The notes beneath the pieces are model-generated. The model was not told the origin of the DNA. It saw nothing but the letters and a program-made list of their open reading frames with translations, and made no database searches. Positions 1 to 13,312 of a DNA stretch of 64,000 nt are shown in pieces. The number at the start of each line of letters is the position of its first letter. The stretch's first letter is position 1. This DNA is from Bradysia coprophila (Eukaryota; Arthropoda; Insecta; Diptera; Sciaridae). Location of the stretch: the NCBI RefSeq assembly GCF_014529535.1, contig NW_023503371.1, positions 865,778-929,777 on the forward strand, written 5' to 3'. A program made the position numbers and the translations under genes.

Positions 1-575
1 AAATAGAAAACAGTTTATTTGTGTAAAGCTTCGGTAAACTTTTTTAATTGCCGTCAGGTTTTTCACACTTTTTCTATTCTATTTATTCACCAAAACAGAA
101 AATGATGTTCTGGGGTTGAAACCTTTTGTAAATTTAAAATTGTAAATTATTGAATCGGTAAAAGCGCAACATAAAAAAGGTAAATAAATAAATTTGCATC
201 CAACAAACGCCGTGGTTTAACAGCTCACCCATATAAGCATGCAAATGAGATGCCCTCATAATAAAACTTTTACTTAACAAAATTCAAATTTTCGATGCTA
301 TATACGCTATGGCTCTGTGTGCACAGGAAAACTGGTTATTTGTTGGCGAAAATTTGATATTGTTTCTATATCTTGTGCAATCTATATTATCGTCTTTCTC
401 TACTGTTTGCATAGCACAAGAAACAATATAGCCATAGCCGAACACTTCAGAATATATAAATGTAGTTTTGATTGTGTATAAGCTTAGTCCCGCAACATAA
501 AACAAACTAGACAACAACTAGACCGTACCGACGTACCGTACATGTACGTATGGCGATAGAAATGTATCATACACA

Positions 576-617
<42 letters not shown>

Positions 618-3189
618 AAAGCAGAAGTGTATGATTTCACCATCCACAGTGTATCTCGGGAATATATGAGAAGTAATTAAATCATATCTGCCTGGCCCAC
701 CACCGAAATAGATCGCAAACAATTGGAAAAGTTTTCGGATAGTTCTTTTGCATGAATCGCATGACCACCATGTTATGGTTGGATGTGTTTTTTGTTGCAG
801 AATTGGTTGGAATTGCATCACTTCGGTCAAAAGGAAGCCAAGTACTACAAGCCACATAATGTTTTAGGAGAAAATTGTAATTGAAGATTTTTTGTGTTTT
901 GTAATTTTCTGACAATAAAAACTAGACCTGTCCCCCACGGCACTCATAATGAGTGACTCATAATACCACGGTTAGCTATTTTTAAGTGTTTAATTGGTGT
1001 TGTTTTTCGCACTAGATGTGCGTGTACGTATCGCATTTAGAACAAGACTTTATCTGGTGCTAGTTAAAATATTCATAAATTTCATGCAAAAACACAACAA
1101 CCCTTAACAAGCCCGGCGTCCTACTATACATGATCGACGTAGGATTCTGTCAAATCCGTTTGTATTACATAGATTTCCACACGACAGGTGTTGTGTATAA
1201 ATTGACTGCATTTGCTAACTAGATTGTTGATGATAATTATGAATATTGTGACCTTACAGTAGATGAGCTTTTATACGCATAAAATTGTGTATTGTGTTAT
1301 ATGGATACACTATTGAGGAAAAGTGAAAAATTCGTAGACCAAATGATTTTCGCATCGGGAAGTGACAATAATATGACATATCTTTCAAACCGTGGCCTTA
1401 TGAGTGACTCAGAGTACCGCGTAGCACTGCTCTAGCAGAAACCTAACGGACATCACGCGTCAGATTTGACTATAATTTTTGCACTTTGATGTCAAACTTG
1501 TCAGAAAGAGGAATTATGTTGACAAAGTCTCTATACACAACGCTTTATCTATCGCATCTGGTGGGTAACTTTACGGTTTGTAGCATAATGCACTTTGGCA
1601 TCATACTTCCTCTTTGTAGTGCGATAAAAGCCACGTGTTACTGAAGTCACACTAAAAGGTGTGGGGTAATCTGGCACCGGTGCTAAACAACGTATCTTTC
1701 AATTACGTAAAATGTGAACTCATTACTATTATCTTCGGTATTTATTCGATTTTCTTCATTGCAAAAAACTTTGTATGCAACACGAAGTGTATGCTGGTAT
1801 ATTATCGTACGCGACGTCTTGCCAACCTAGGCTTCGACTCCACCATCTAGTCCTCCATACAATTCTTGTTACATAAAGAACTATTATGACATTGAGTGCA
1901 AAGTTATATATTAGGCTCTAGATGCGTAAATACAAAGCACCTAGCAGGGTAACAGAGGTTTTACCACGTCAAATAAAGTAGTATTATATTCTCCTTCTAT
2001 TACCATGCTAGGTGCTTTGGTAATATCTTTCACCGAAATTCATCCAACGATTTATGCAAAAGAGGCTTCCAAAGTTGGCAAATTTTGCACATTATCATAC
2101 TGAGTTGCTCGTGCACACAAATCGTTAAAATAAACATTTTGGACAGAGGTTCATAATCAACTATTACAAAAGAAAAAAAATCCCAACCCCAGTAATAATA
2201 GAACACAGAATTACGTATTGCAGCAACAAAGTTAGACACCACACCACTACACCAGGTATTCGATAGTTCTATTGACGCGGCTAATGTGATTGAATTTGAA
2301 ACAGTACATAACGTGTACGACTTATAATGGATGTGCAGAATGCATGTTGCTCTTTATTTTACTATTTGAAACTATTATAAGGAGAAATTATGAAAGAAAT
2401 TTAAACTTTTTAAATTTGAATATTTCTTATACCAAGAGGCTGCTGGTCCCCGGAACCAGCAATAAAATGGCAAATAATTGATTGAAAATAAAAAAAAATA
2501 AAAAAGAGTTTTCGTCGGGAAGCGAACCAAAGTTATATGCTGATGTCAGAGTTTATCACAGCTGATAAATTAAATTTGTGGATAAATGCAAAATACTGGT
2601 CAAACTTAACAATACTTCAATTTAACTTCGATAAATCGACGGGAATAATTAAAATACGGCTACATCTAACAACATTAACGAAATATCACATTTTTGTTTT
2701 ATGTATGTTTCTATTGAAAACGAGAATACAATAAAGAATTCGTGAATATTTTTTTAAAATGAAATTCTAAAAAATACCAATAGTACACTACTTAACAATG
2801 GGGCAAATAATGGAAATGGTTTATCTTGCGTGAGATTTGCTGATAGAGGCGTGGCCGAGGTCGGTAAACACACAAGAAGTACCATTTCTATCGTTTGTCC
2901 CATTATTGCCAAGTAAGGTATTTTATTCAAAAACTTGAGGTGAAGTTTTGGATCCGTGCAGTAAAGTTAACTTTACTACATGTTGTTGAACAAAAAACAT
3001 TAATTCTAACATTTTCGCGATCATCTTCAAGTTACGATACTTTCAGACGTAACCTCACTTATGTTTCGTTAAAGGTTTCCTTCATTCATTCATTTGTATT
3101 ACTTTTTAACATAGATTGCCTTTCAAACGACCTTGAAGACGATCTATAGATCTATTGTTCTTATGATAATAATGGGGGATTGAAGTTTT
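1..3189. other. Gene-free AT-rich stretch
   Basis: No ORF here resembles a known family or forms a splice-consistent gene. Contents are AT-rich sequence, a (TA)n microsatellite (577-615) and a short inverted repeat (1931-1946 against 2006-2020, core AAAGCACCTAGCA). Confidence 0.6.
577..615. repeat. (TA)n microsatellite
   Basis: Uninterrupted TA dinucleotides. A short reading frame through it gives a meaningless Tyr-Ile run. Confidence 0.9.
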
Positions 3190-3220
3190 GACCAATTCGA
3201 CGCAGAACGTTATTCTAAGC

Positions 3221-3527
3221 AAAAATTTGTTCTACGGTATGCTTCTAAAATGCACAGATTTTTTTATAAAATTAATTTTGTTTACAAAGTACGACCAAAA
3301 ATCGACCCAATTTTGTCAGCCGATTAAAATATGCCGGAGGCCGTTTCCAGTCTCGATGAAAATAAGTATGTGTAAAGTGTTCTGCAGTAAGAACTACATG
3401 GATATCGACCATTCTGATCAAAAGAATTTCTAAAAACAATGTAAAACCAAAACCAAAACCAAAACCAAGACGAACTTATAAAAAGATCAGTGCATTTTAG
3501 AGACATATCGTAAAACAATTTTTCATG
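3221..3527. repeat. Fold-back repeat with ~50-bp inverted arms
   Basis: The left arm (about 3221-3272) and the reverse complement of the right arm (about 3472-3527) share a core around TCTAAAATGCAC and the flanking AACAATTTTT / TTTTTATAA segments. The spacer contains a short AAAACC array (3438-3466). A related arm sequence (TTTTTAGAGACATGCCGTA) lies at about 19560, so this is a dispersed non-autonomous family. Confidence 0.6.
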
Positions 3528-3600
3528 TGTCGGGGCCGAAAATGAGGGAGTTTCGAGATTTTTCTCGGGTTTTCGACCCCTTACATGAAAATTTTTTTGA

Positions 3601-3670
3601 GTATCTGTTTTGGACGATTGATTTTAGGCACTCGCGAAATTGCCTAAAAACAATCGTCCAAAACAGATAC
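3601..3670. repeat. Hairpin, 30-bp arms
   Basis: 3601-3630 is almost exactly complementary to 3641-3670 (outer end GTATCTGTTTTGGACGATTG, inner end TTTTAGGCA). It lies immediately upstream of the first coding sequence of the Penelope-like fragment. A hairpin of the same layout occurs at 31410-31530. Confidence 0.8.
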
Positions 3671-3680
3671 ACAAATAACT

Positions 3681-5183
3681 ATTGATACACACAAAGATCC
3701 AGACGAAGATGGTGAGATGAAAGCCCGCCCAGTAGCATCGAACACGAACGCTCCTACCGAAGCCATGTCAAAGAAATTGTCGAAGATTTTCAACGCGATG
3801 CCACCCCCCAAAGGAAAATATGTACTCAATGGTACTGATTTCGCAAGTCAGGTCAATGGAGAGAAAGTCAACAAGAACGAAGAGATGGGGTCATATGATG
3901 TCTCGTCTTTGTACCCCAGCATTCCAATAGATTTCTCAATCGAGCTGCTAATGTATTGGTTGATAAGAAATGGTGTGGTACTTCCCCTCGCGATGGCATA
4001 TGTGGAACTCACCAGAGTGTGCATGAAGCAGAACGTATTCCAGTTTAGAGGCCGTTTCTTTTTCCAGTTCGAGGGTGCCTGCATCGGTAACTCTTTATCA
4101 TGTTTCATAGCAAATCTATTTATGTGTCATTTTGAAACTAGTATGGAAAATCACCCGTCATTTCCTAGATTTTACCGTCGATATATTGATGACATTTTAG
4201 CCATCCAGAATCGAAGGATGTTCGAAACAGTGAAGGCTCTATTTGAAGAGAAAATGGATTCAATTAAGAAAGGCGCAATTAGGTTCACGATTGAGCGGCA
4301 AAATAACGGGAAAATTCCTTTCCTCAACACCATGTGCGAAATAGTGGATGGTAAAGTGACAATCGACGTTTACCGGAAACCCACACACACAATGCGTTTA
4401 ATCACCAGTGATTCATATCATGACATGAGGCACAAATTAGCAGCATATCACTCGATGGCACATTATATGTTCAGTTTGCCCCTGACCGACGCTGAAACAT
4501 CCAAAATTGTTGAAATCGGTGTGGTAAACGGTTTCAAAGAAGGTGCGATTACGGACATCATCGACAAACATCGAAAGAAGAAACTGCTGACGGAATGTTC
4601 TACTTTCTACAATGATCAATCGGAGGTAACATCGAAAAGAGTGGGCGTCAAACATTTCCCGAAAATCACCAAATTGTTGAAACCAGTCTACAGAAAGGTA
4701 AACATGGAATTGGTGCATAGGAACGAAGGTTCGCTGAAAGACCTTTTGGGATCTACTAAAGACTCTCCACTCGATTTACACAAATCTGGAATTTACCGTA
4801 TACAGTGCTCCCACTGTGGACGCTCGTATTATGGGATGACGATCCGTAAGTTGTTCATACGTTTCAACGAACATGTGAAATCGGCTAATTGGAAAAACAA
4901 GACGGCAGTAGGTAACCACATCTTTAGTTCGAACCATGAAATACACATAAGCGAACTTGAGTTGATCAAGACTGTCCACCAAACATGGAAAATAGAATAT
5001 TATGGGGCGATATGTATTTACCGGCATAAACATGAGAATCTTCTCAATGTGGATGATGGAAAAATCAAGTCACCCCTTCTCAATTTGTTTTTGCTGGAGA
5101 GAAGAGTCGATGTTAATGTGATCGACCTCACGGATGTTACGCCTGGTTCAAGCTTGAGCGAAGTTTTTTATGATTGTGAATGA
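3681..5183 (+). mobile_element. Penelope-like element fragment: RT plus GIY-YIG endonuclease, 5'-truncated
   Basis: The reading frame from ATG 3717 gives 488 aa. Reverse-transcriptase motifs occur in order: YDVSSLYPSIP (motif A, from residue 60), GACIGNSLSCFIANLFM (motif B), and YIDD at 156-159 (catalytic). A GIY-YIG endonuclease starts at residue 358 (GIYRIQCSHCGRSYYG, with a CxxC pair). This RT + C-terminal GIY-YIG arrangement defines Penelope-like elements. Full family members are several hundred residues longer at the N terminus. Here the frame stays open upstream only to about 3681, just after a hairpin, so the 5' part is missing. The remaining frame has no internal stop, suggesting recent insertion. 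ATG 3717 is probably not a natural start. The 3' untranslated part probably continues to about 5400. Confidence 0.9.
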
Positions 5184-5551
5184 AGATGAGAGTAAGAACT
5201 ACTATGTGATTTGTCTTGTATAGAGATTTTGTTTCGACATTTTATGACGTAGGTTGTATTCATTATTTCAAATGTTTGTATGAGTATGATCTGATTTGTT
5301 TTTGTTAATTGATTTCCTGTCAATGTAAGTAAGTTTAGTCGAGAGAAAGAAGCCTTGATAATGTACACGTAGTGTACGAAACTATAGTCGGCAAATATAC
5401 TTTTTGGTCACAATTTAAAATAAAAAAAGCGTTTTTTATTTTCGACTCGTTAACGTCTCATATGTTTTCTGTCATTTGATGTATTGTGTTTAGAATTATG
5501 TTTTACGTCGATTAAAAGTAACTTGTCAAAACTTCAGTCCCCCATTGACTA

Positions 5552-5640
5552 CATTAAACCATTAGTAAACCATTATGGTTTGTAAAGTTCGTGAGTATGA
5601 CAATTTCGTGAACTTTTGACATTTATTCCATATAAAGTAA
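5552..5640. repeat. Partial copy of the GGGGTAAACC MITE
   Basis: It shares AAACCATTATGG, the GTAAAGTT(C/T)GT block and TGAACTTTTGACATTT with the complete element at 7085-7226, but lacks a matching right end. Confidence 0.6.
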
Positions 5641-5719
5641 GCAAAATAAAATGATCGACTCTGGTTTTTGACACTTGAAATTCAATTGTCAAGAACCAGA
5701 CTCGATCATTTTATTTTGC
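5641..5719. repeat. Hairpin, 33-bp arms
   Basis: 5641-5673 and 5687-5719 are inverted copies (outer GCAAAATAAAATGATCGA) with two mismatches and a 13-nt loop. Confidence 0.8.
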
Positions 5720-6360
5720 TTTCATTTTATTTTTCACTGGAGCGTTACAAGGGATATAGTTTGATATTTTTGATAATTTTACTTATTACTATTACCGTGC
5801 TCCGAAGTTTTAGGGGTTGCACGCCCAGGTGGCCGAAACTCATGCAAAAACGTGGGTTAAGTAATAAAAAGCGTGCGCACTCTTTTTACAATTTTTTTTT
5901 GTTGTACTCGACCGTCTCCCAAACAAACATGCATAGCCAGTTTTGTTTCAATGGGTTTTGGTGAAAATCAACAGAAATAAATTTCGACTGGATTACCTTT
6001 TCCTGTAGTTCTTAAGTCTATCATTGATATGATGCGACCGAACTGAAGTATCGATCGCAAATACAGGTGCGACTAACCACTTCGTTTAGAACCGAAGGGT
6101 AAAATGATTCGTAAAGAAATGCTTCTTTCGACAACACTTCAATTTTATCCCATTCTCAGATTGCTAAAGAAACGAACAAAGAAACATACGATTCGATTTC
6201 TTCAAGATCTGGTACATTTAGTATATCGGTATAGAAGCTAACCAACCAACCGTAAGAAATCAAACCACCCACAGTCCAATATATATACTATAAGAATTGA
6301 ATCTGTAGTTGAAGCAACACAGCATAACAAAACAACTCCCAAAAAGCAACAATAAATATT

Positions 6361-6470
6361 ATGCACCTGTGTCCAAATGTTTATTTTGACGAGTTGGTGA
6401 TTGTGATCCTAAGCCGAAAGCGCGAATCATAATCCAACTCGTCAAAATAAACATTTGGACATTGGTGCAT
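6361..6470. repeat. MITE-like hairpin, 37-bp arms
   Basis: The arm 6361-6397 starts ATGCACC and contains AAATGTTTATTTTGACGAGT. Its inverted copy is 6434-6470. A diverged piece of the same arm (ACTCGTCAAAATAAA) recurs at about 49358. Confidence 0.8.
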
Positions 6471-7084
6471 ATAATTTTTAGTGTGTCGATGTAAAGATAA
6501 TCCAAACTCCCTCTCCAAACTGATGCATAATGTTAGTCTTAATGTTACAGAGACAAATAAAATGATAAACTCATATTTGGCGGTTTGAAGTAACGTTTGA
6601 TTTATCTACCTAGACTCAGTGTTTGCTAATTGATTATGTCTCATTATGTGAATTTCTTTTAACCTTAGCAATACAGAACAGTTGCCAATACGGTCGTATA
6701 CGTACACTGCAAACACTCGTATGCGTACATGTCTCGTAAATACTTAACAGCATCGTAATGTCGGATTTATTACATACGATGAGAGTGAGTTAGTGAAAAA
6801 CTTATGAATCAGTTGGAATGTAATTAAACGACAGAGAACGGAAAAGCAATACCCTCTCTAGCCAACAAACTGCGGTTTAACGCTGTCAAAATACCATCTT
6901 ATTCCTTTGTTTGTAGAATCATACACTGTTTGCTAATAATGACAGCGTTCCGATACTAGCGACTTCTACTTCCGTCGTATTTCACACCCTGTCTGCTTAC
7001 ACACCTTGCGAGTACTGCGAAAAATTTCGCTACTGGCTTTCAAGTATATTTACGATAATATCGTATAAGTTGGGATCGAATTGT

Positions 7085-7226
7085 TAGGGGTAAACCATTA
7101 TGACCCGTAAAGTTTGTAAGTATGTCACTTTTGTGAACTTTTGACATTTCTCTAATATATTTTACGCCAAAAGTCTACGAAATCACCATTCTCACGAACT
7201 TTACGGACCATATTGGTTTACCCCTA
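7085..7226. mobile_element. MITE with GGGGTAAACC terminal inverted repeats
   Basis: TIRs of about 35 bp begin GGGGTAAACCA at 7087 and end TGGTTTACCCC at 7224, each flanked by TA, which suggests a TA target duplication as in Tc1/mariner-type MITEs. There is no coding capacity. A partial relative lies at 5552-5640. Confidence 0.7.
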
Positions 7227-8769
7227 TCATTACAAAATTTTCATTAGGTCATACCAATATGATCCTAGAAATACTTTGGAGTGGTTGACATTCATCTTTA
7301 TAAAGATCATTTTTTGATAAAAAGTAATTATATGTGCAGAGAAACATTTGTTACAGACGTGGAATCGAACCTATGCACATCATAATATGCTAGGTGAGGG
7401 CTCTAGACCTTGAGTACATTTCGTTTCACATTCAATTTTCGATCATCAACTTAACGACTGTCCTTGTTCCAATGATCTTGACAGCATTTTCGAATCTCAA
7501 TAAGTTGCGGCAGCTGCCGCTTGAAGAGCGAGTAAAATGAAATAAATTGGTAACAATTTTTTAACTAGCTGTAACTCGAAACTTGCTGACTAACCAACAA
7601 AATGCTGTTCCAATCTGTCATTTAAACAACAAAGGTGCAACCAACAGCCAATAAACTTTATGCACCCTACTTGTCGCTAAGGGTATAAAAAAGAAACTCT
7701 TAAACTTTAATAGTTTGTTGAAAACAGATTTTTAAAATGAAATTCAGCTAGAGAGAGAAAATACAATTTAAAAAAAAGAATTGGAAATGTTGGAAACAGT
7801 GAGTGGTATCGATTATGTTATTATTGCATGAACGGTCTGTAAGTCATTTATAGTTAACATTAATCAATGAGAAGAAATCTTTTACACTTGTTAGAAACAT
7901 GTCAACAAAACTCATTGGTTTGAAATTAAACAAAAAAAATGAAATTTTTATTCACAACATAACACAGAAAACGGTTTGAGAAATTGGTCCATACTTCTAA
8001 CATTTCATACAACCAGAAATTTCAAATATTTTTCGGAATTTGAAAAAAAAAATGTCAACAGTTGTGAATTATAGACCTATCTCTATGTCATACTCTAGTT
8101 GAATTAATAGTGTCAGTATAAATACGTAGCTACTCTTTTTTTTAGCTATGTGCTGTGAGAGTAATATAGTTCGACAGTAATTTATTGAAAAAGATATAAG
8201 CCTTTGATAAATGGTAGGGACTTTACACATTTTTAAGAAATGTTTTAGTATTTTTTGTTCACATAATTTATTGCTGATAAGTAGGGTATTTCAATTGTTA
8301 ATTAAACTATCCCATATATTTGTCGTCCATGGTGACAATATTTTAAAGGGAGTGTACCATATTCGAATTTAGTAAATGGCACAGTTTTCAGTTTTGTCTA
8401 TAGTTATTTAATATGTTCATTAGAAAATTTGATTATCTCCGAGTGGAAAACCAAATTATGACACAGTATTTAAAGTACTTTTCTCAATAAAGCAACAAAA
8501 GAACAACACACAAGGCCTTAAATCCCAATTTTATTGTCTGATTTATCCCCTTAGACGCACACTGCGCAACGGACTTCACTCAACGCATAGGAAAGTAAAT
8601 TGGACGTTATTTCACGCTGCCAGACTCACTTTTGATTCGCCGAGTAAAATAACGTAGTTATCTATCGAATTATGATGGAAAATGAATTTACTCGGGTGAC
8701 TCCCATCATATCCATTTTCCACCACTGCTCACATAGATACGTGATCTACTATTACATGACTAGGGGTGA

Positions 8770-9025
8770 CTAGAGATGAAAAGTAGAGTTTTCGTGTGAA
8801 TTTTGTTGATCCGAGACGTTTCGGAGGCAATAAACACACGACAACCAGTCATGGATTCTACATTCTGAGGGCTTCGAAAGTAGTGATTGAAACATGAAAA
8901 GTACGGATTTCGACGCATATAGCATGTAAAATTCATTACATAACTCAGGAAAAAAATGAAAAGTCTGCTTTTCGTGTGTTTATTGACCTTGGCTACGCCT
9001 CGGACCAACAAAATTCACACGAATT
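8770..9025. repeat. Fold-back repeat
   Basis: 8773-8845 (TTTTCGTGTGAATTTTGTTG ... AATAAACACACG) recurs inverted at about 8953-9025. A third, diverged copy lies at 49838-49895, so this is a dispersed family. The short frames across it are not genes. Confidence 0.65.
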
Positions 9026-9073
9026 CTTCCCGAAAATGTCATCAGACGAAGCGTCAACCAAGCCTCATTTTCT

Positions 9074-9485
9074 CCAAGGCTGTAAACTTGGGGAGGTCAC
9101 ACAGATCGCATTTTATTAGATACGCGGCAACACAACACTTCTGATGATTTTACATGTAAAAAAATTCTCCACATCATCAAGGCGTCGAGAATCATCACAG
9201 GAGAGGAATTACGGCTGCATTTCTCTATTCTCTACTCTACCTGGTAGAGAAATATTGTGCACACTCTGTATTATGTGTACATTACATACACATTTTGTAC
9301 ATTTTCTGTGCACAGAATGTGCACAATATTTCTCTACCAGGTAGAGTAGAGAATAGAGAAATGCAGCCGTAATTCCTCTCCAGGAGGTGAATTTTTGTAT
9401 GAAATCGGCCATTTTATCATCAACTGTGGTGTTTCACCCGCGTATCTGAATCTGCGTGACCTCCCCAAAGTTTACAGCCTTGATT
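9074..9485. mobile_element. Nested fold-back element
   Basis: Outer inverted repeats of about 33 bp (CAAGGCTGTAAACTT...GGAGGTCAC near 9074-9106; inverse near 9450-9485) enclose a much longer inner palindrome: 9200-9264 against 9317-9381, essentially perfect over more than 60 bp, with a short loop of GTACA-type repeats. No protein-coding capacity. The mirror-image frames on the two strands are products of the palindrome. Confidence 0.75.
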
Positions 9486-9489
9486 TTCT

Positions 9490-12400
9490 CAAGCTCTTTT
9501 AAGGTCATTCACGCTACACATACGAAGATAGTATTTTGGCAAAATATAAGGGGTAAAAATATCAACGTCACGTTACAGAAACGACAAAATAATCACAACT
9601 TCAATTTTCATTTAAGCGTTGCTAAGTGCAGAAATTGTTAAGTGCAAAAATTTAAAAAAAAAAAATATTTACTTCAAACCATAAGACTTTGTACACGACA
9701 CGCGACACGCAGCACGGTTTTAATTATTTTAAATTTAAACCGAGAATACCAAAACAAAATGGAATATAAAGTGAATGTAATTTGCCGGAAATGCATTCCG
9801 TTTTTAATGTCATTATTTCACATTTTTTATTCGGATAAGCGACATCCATTTATCTCTTACACCGAATTAACTACACAATGTGAGTTGAAATGGAGCCCTC
9901 GGTCTCTACGCCGCCGTTGAACATTTACAACTGTTACATATATTATAGTATGCATAAATAAGGAAGGATTTTCAACACAAATCGTCGGTTTTGTTTTCAT
10001 CTTTTTTTTAGTATTTTCTACAACCGTCCCGTTATTTTCAATTTAAAAACGAAATTAATAAAATCACTCATAATATTTGAACGAGACATTTTACCATCAA
10101 ATGTAGAAACTTACACCATTTTCAGTGATGATGATGGTTGACTATAGTAGTTGTTAAGTCAGAAATTTGCATCAACTAATTTTATTGCTGTAAGTAGAAT
10201 TAATTAGATTTCGTATAAGTATGAATGCAAAGTTTAAAAAAAGGAATGAGTCGAAAATAGATGTCGACTAACTCATGCATCACATGAAACCCTAAGCTAC
10301 ATCTAGGTTGCTTAAGTTGTTGTTTTTCTAATCTGGCATCAACGTCTACGTCAAACGAATCAAATGCGACAAGCAAACATTTTCTACTTCAATCAGCACA
10401 AAATCAAAATTTTTACTTCCTCGCATATGCAATTTCAATGAACCTAGAGGATTTCAACAGACTGTATGTACCTGTAATGAAATGATGTTTGAGTGGAATT
10501 CGAGCTGCCCTTGGGGGAACCACATCAGACGGTGATGCACCTACTTATTCAATTAAGTACAATGGGAATATTGAGGAATTTAACAATCTGACGACTAAAA
10601 GTGCAATCGACTTGCTGAATATGTTACGTCACGTCTGTCATTCAATGTTTGTGATGTACAATTGATTTTGTGAATCAATAAAATCGATATAATCGAATTA
10701 GTAGACCCAGACATATTGAAACATATTGTTGAACGGACACCATTTTGTAATAACCAAGTTTCTACCATTTAAAAAAATGTCTTTAGGCATGGTTATTGCA
10801 AAACGTTGCTGACTATCCAGAAACATAAAGGGTCAATCTTGCAGTTTTATTTTTTTTGCACTATGACACGACAGAGTAAATCCAGGCAGTACCGACTCAT
10901 TTCTTGGTTGTCCCTTCATTGTATGAAACTGAATTCTAATCAACACTGACATATTTGACTTAATTTCACTTCGCCAAATATAAGACTACTAGAAAATTCA
11001 GATACCTAGTCAAATCAAGTGCTCCGTATTTACTCTGTCCTGGATTTGAGAGATCGGACATATTTGATCCGATTGTCAGTTTTGTAAGCTAGCTGATTGA
11101 ATTGGTTCAAGCCAAATGAAATTGAGTGTAGAGCTAGATGGTGATGGTGTGGTGATGAAAGAGTATAAGCGGTGAAACTAAGATGGTAAATACCAAGGTA
11201 AATATATGGGCGGAGGTAATACCATTCAGACGCACGGCCCAGCACAATAGTTCGATGCTAATGACATCTTTTTTAAAATGGTTGACTATGATTTCCTTGT
11301 GTTTCACAAAATTTTGTGCCTAAAACAAAACAGATGGCGCAGGTTTCTAAAGCAATTTTGTGATTTCAAAGAAAGGGAGAGATGGCGTTTATAGCGAACT
11401 CTCGTGCCACTGCACATCTGATGCGGTTATGTATGGCTATGGCATTACCTTGGTAAATGTTTCAAACCCTTGGGTTGATAAGTCAGATTATTCTATATTT
11501 CGAATGTAATAAATGAATATGGTTCCTGCCGCACAGCTCCAAATCAAAACAAATCTAACTTCACATTTAGTTTTGCATTTTCTGATGGACTCATCAAGTG
11601 TGTACAATAATTGTTCATTTAAACCACAACGCGACATACAACCTCCCTGCGGCACCTAATTTAATTGCATTTATCAAAATTTCTCTCGGAATCATATTTT
11701 ATAAAATTTAGCCGGTTGAATCTCTTGAATGAGAAAACAACTTCCTGTGCTTCTCATGTTTATATTTCTGTGGCCAGATGTATACGTGTGTACGACAAAC
11801 AAAATGACTAGAATAATTCAGTTACTTAGTAAACCGCATAAACCTCGGCATTGTGTAATCATACATGCATTATATTTCAATGTTTTTGCATACAAGCACT
11901 ACTATTTCCTCACACCACCATGCATGCTACTGATCTAAAATTAGGAATGACTTAAAGTTGCAATAAATTTATTACTTAAAAGTGATAGGAAAGCCACAAT
12001 ATATTTTCTCTAATGGATAACACTTATAGGAGGTTAATGGGTCACTTTATTTATTTTCAGATTGCAGAAAATGAACCAATATTCATGTAACATGGCTCTA
12101 TAGCATTCTGTGTTTTTTGTTGGTGGTATGCTAAGTTTCTATCTTTGCTCCATTTTCATCCAAACAATGTTTTTTCTCGGTTTTGCGATACAATTAAACA
12201 GGATCTGAACGAAGGTACACTTAATTATAGTACAGAACACAGTCACAGGGCTTTCTTGCAGCACCACACAATTTTTATAGTACCTACTCTCTTTGTGTGT
12301 TTATTGGCCATGGCCTTCGAATAGGATAATAGAAGAAGCAACATTATTTTTCAAATGATGTTTGCTCAAAGCTCAAATGTAACAGATTTTCTGAAATTTC

Positions 12401-13312
12401 TATTACATTTCTAGTACTTTCATGGATATTTGCCAGAGCGAAGTTACTTCACGTGAAAATAGATCGCAAAGAATGAAGTACTAAAAAAAATTGTGGCGCA
12501 TCTGCTGGCCAACCGACATTTCCTATTAAGGTTCGTAGCATATTGCATCACATATAGGTCGAAAATTATAGAATTCCCACGTTTCTCCAACTATTCGAGT
12601 GCATCGATTCACAACTCGACACCCCGTACGTTGCAGTTACGAGTTTGAAAACCTATGGGTATTTTTCCCTCCTGATTATAAATCACGAATAAATAAATTT
12701 CTAGGACGTCTGGATCAGGAGCTAGACGTATTTTAAGTTAAATGGGAATTTAACTGGTGTGAGCGAGACAAGTATTGTTCCACACTAGTGGAATTCTTAT
12801 TTAACCTAGAACCAGGTCTATCTTCTGATTATGACCTTCTACCGGTAGAATTCAGGAACTGTGTAGCTTCATGAACGTCAACGTCAACGAATCTATGTCT
12901 ATTCCCAATTGTATCAAAGGATTAGCGAGGAAAAAGTAGTTCCCAGTCAATACTAGTCTCCAGACAATTATTTTAGGATGTCTCAACTGCCGGAGGTAAT
13001 CTCTGAATTTTCGTCTATGGCTTCCTATTTTTCTGTCATTTAAAATCTTACATTTGAAGAAAGTCACAGTCGTGATATCGTCACTCATCGCATTAATGCA
13101 ATCAGTTTTAGAAAGTCCAGGAAGGAACCAGGAATATCTGCATAGTCCTTAAAAAGGCTAATGTTCTAGAATTGGGAAGATGGTACCGTACGGAGTGATG
13201 GAATAATGGGAAACAACCTACTACCACATGAATAATCCCAAAAGTCGAGAAAGGAGCTCGACAAAAACGGTGCATCCATAAAATTTTAGATTTCTACAAT
13301 GGGAGTAGTGAT
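9490..13312. other. Gene-free stretch
   Basis: AT-rich sequence with only short, unsupported frames. No family resemblance, conserved splice pattern or RNA gene seen. Confidence 0.55.

Larger units (their letters stand above)
5184..9073. other. Gene-free, MITE-rich stretch
   Basis: Probable 3' UTR of the Penelope-like copy, then several small inverted-repeat elements listed separately. No supportable coding exon seen. Confidence 0.6.

Noticed and set aside
567..857. 96-aa frame with a Tyr-Ile run
   Set aside because: Runs through a TA microsatellite; no other support.
7360..7420. tRNA- or SINE-like block (GGTTCGATTCC on the minus strand resembles a tRNA T-arm/B box)
   Set aside because: No matching acceptor stem or A box at the right distance; a single box can arise by chance or from a decayed SINE.
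9144..9412. Two opposing ~66-aa frames with similar peptides
   Set aside because: Mirror products of the inner palindrome.
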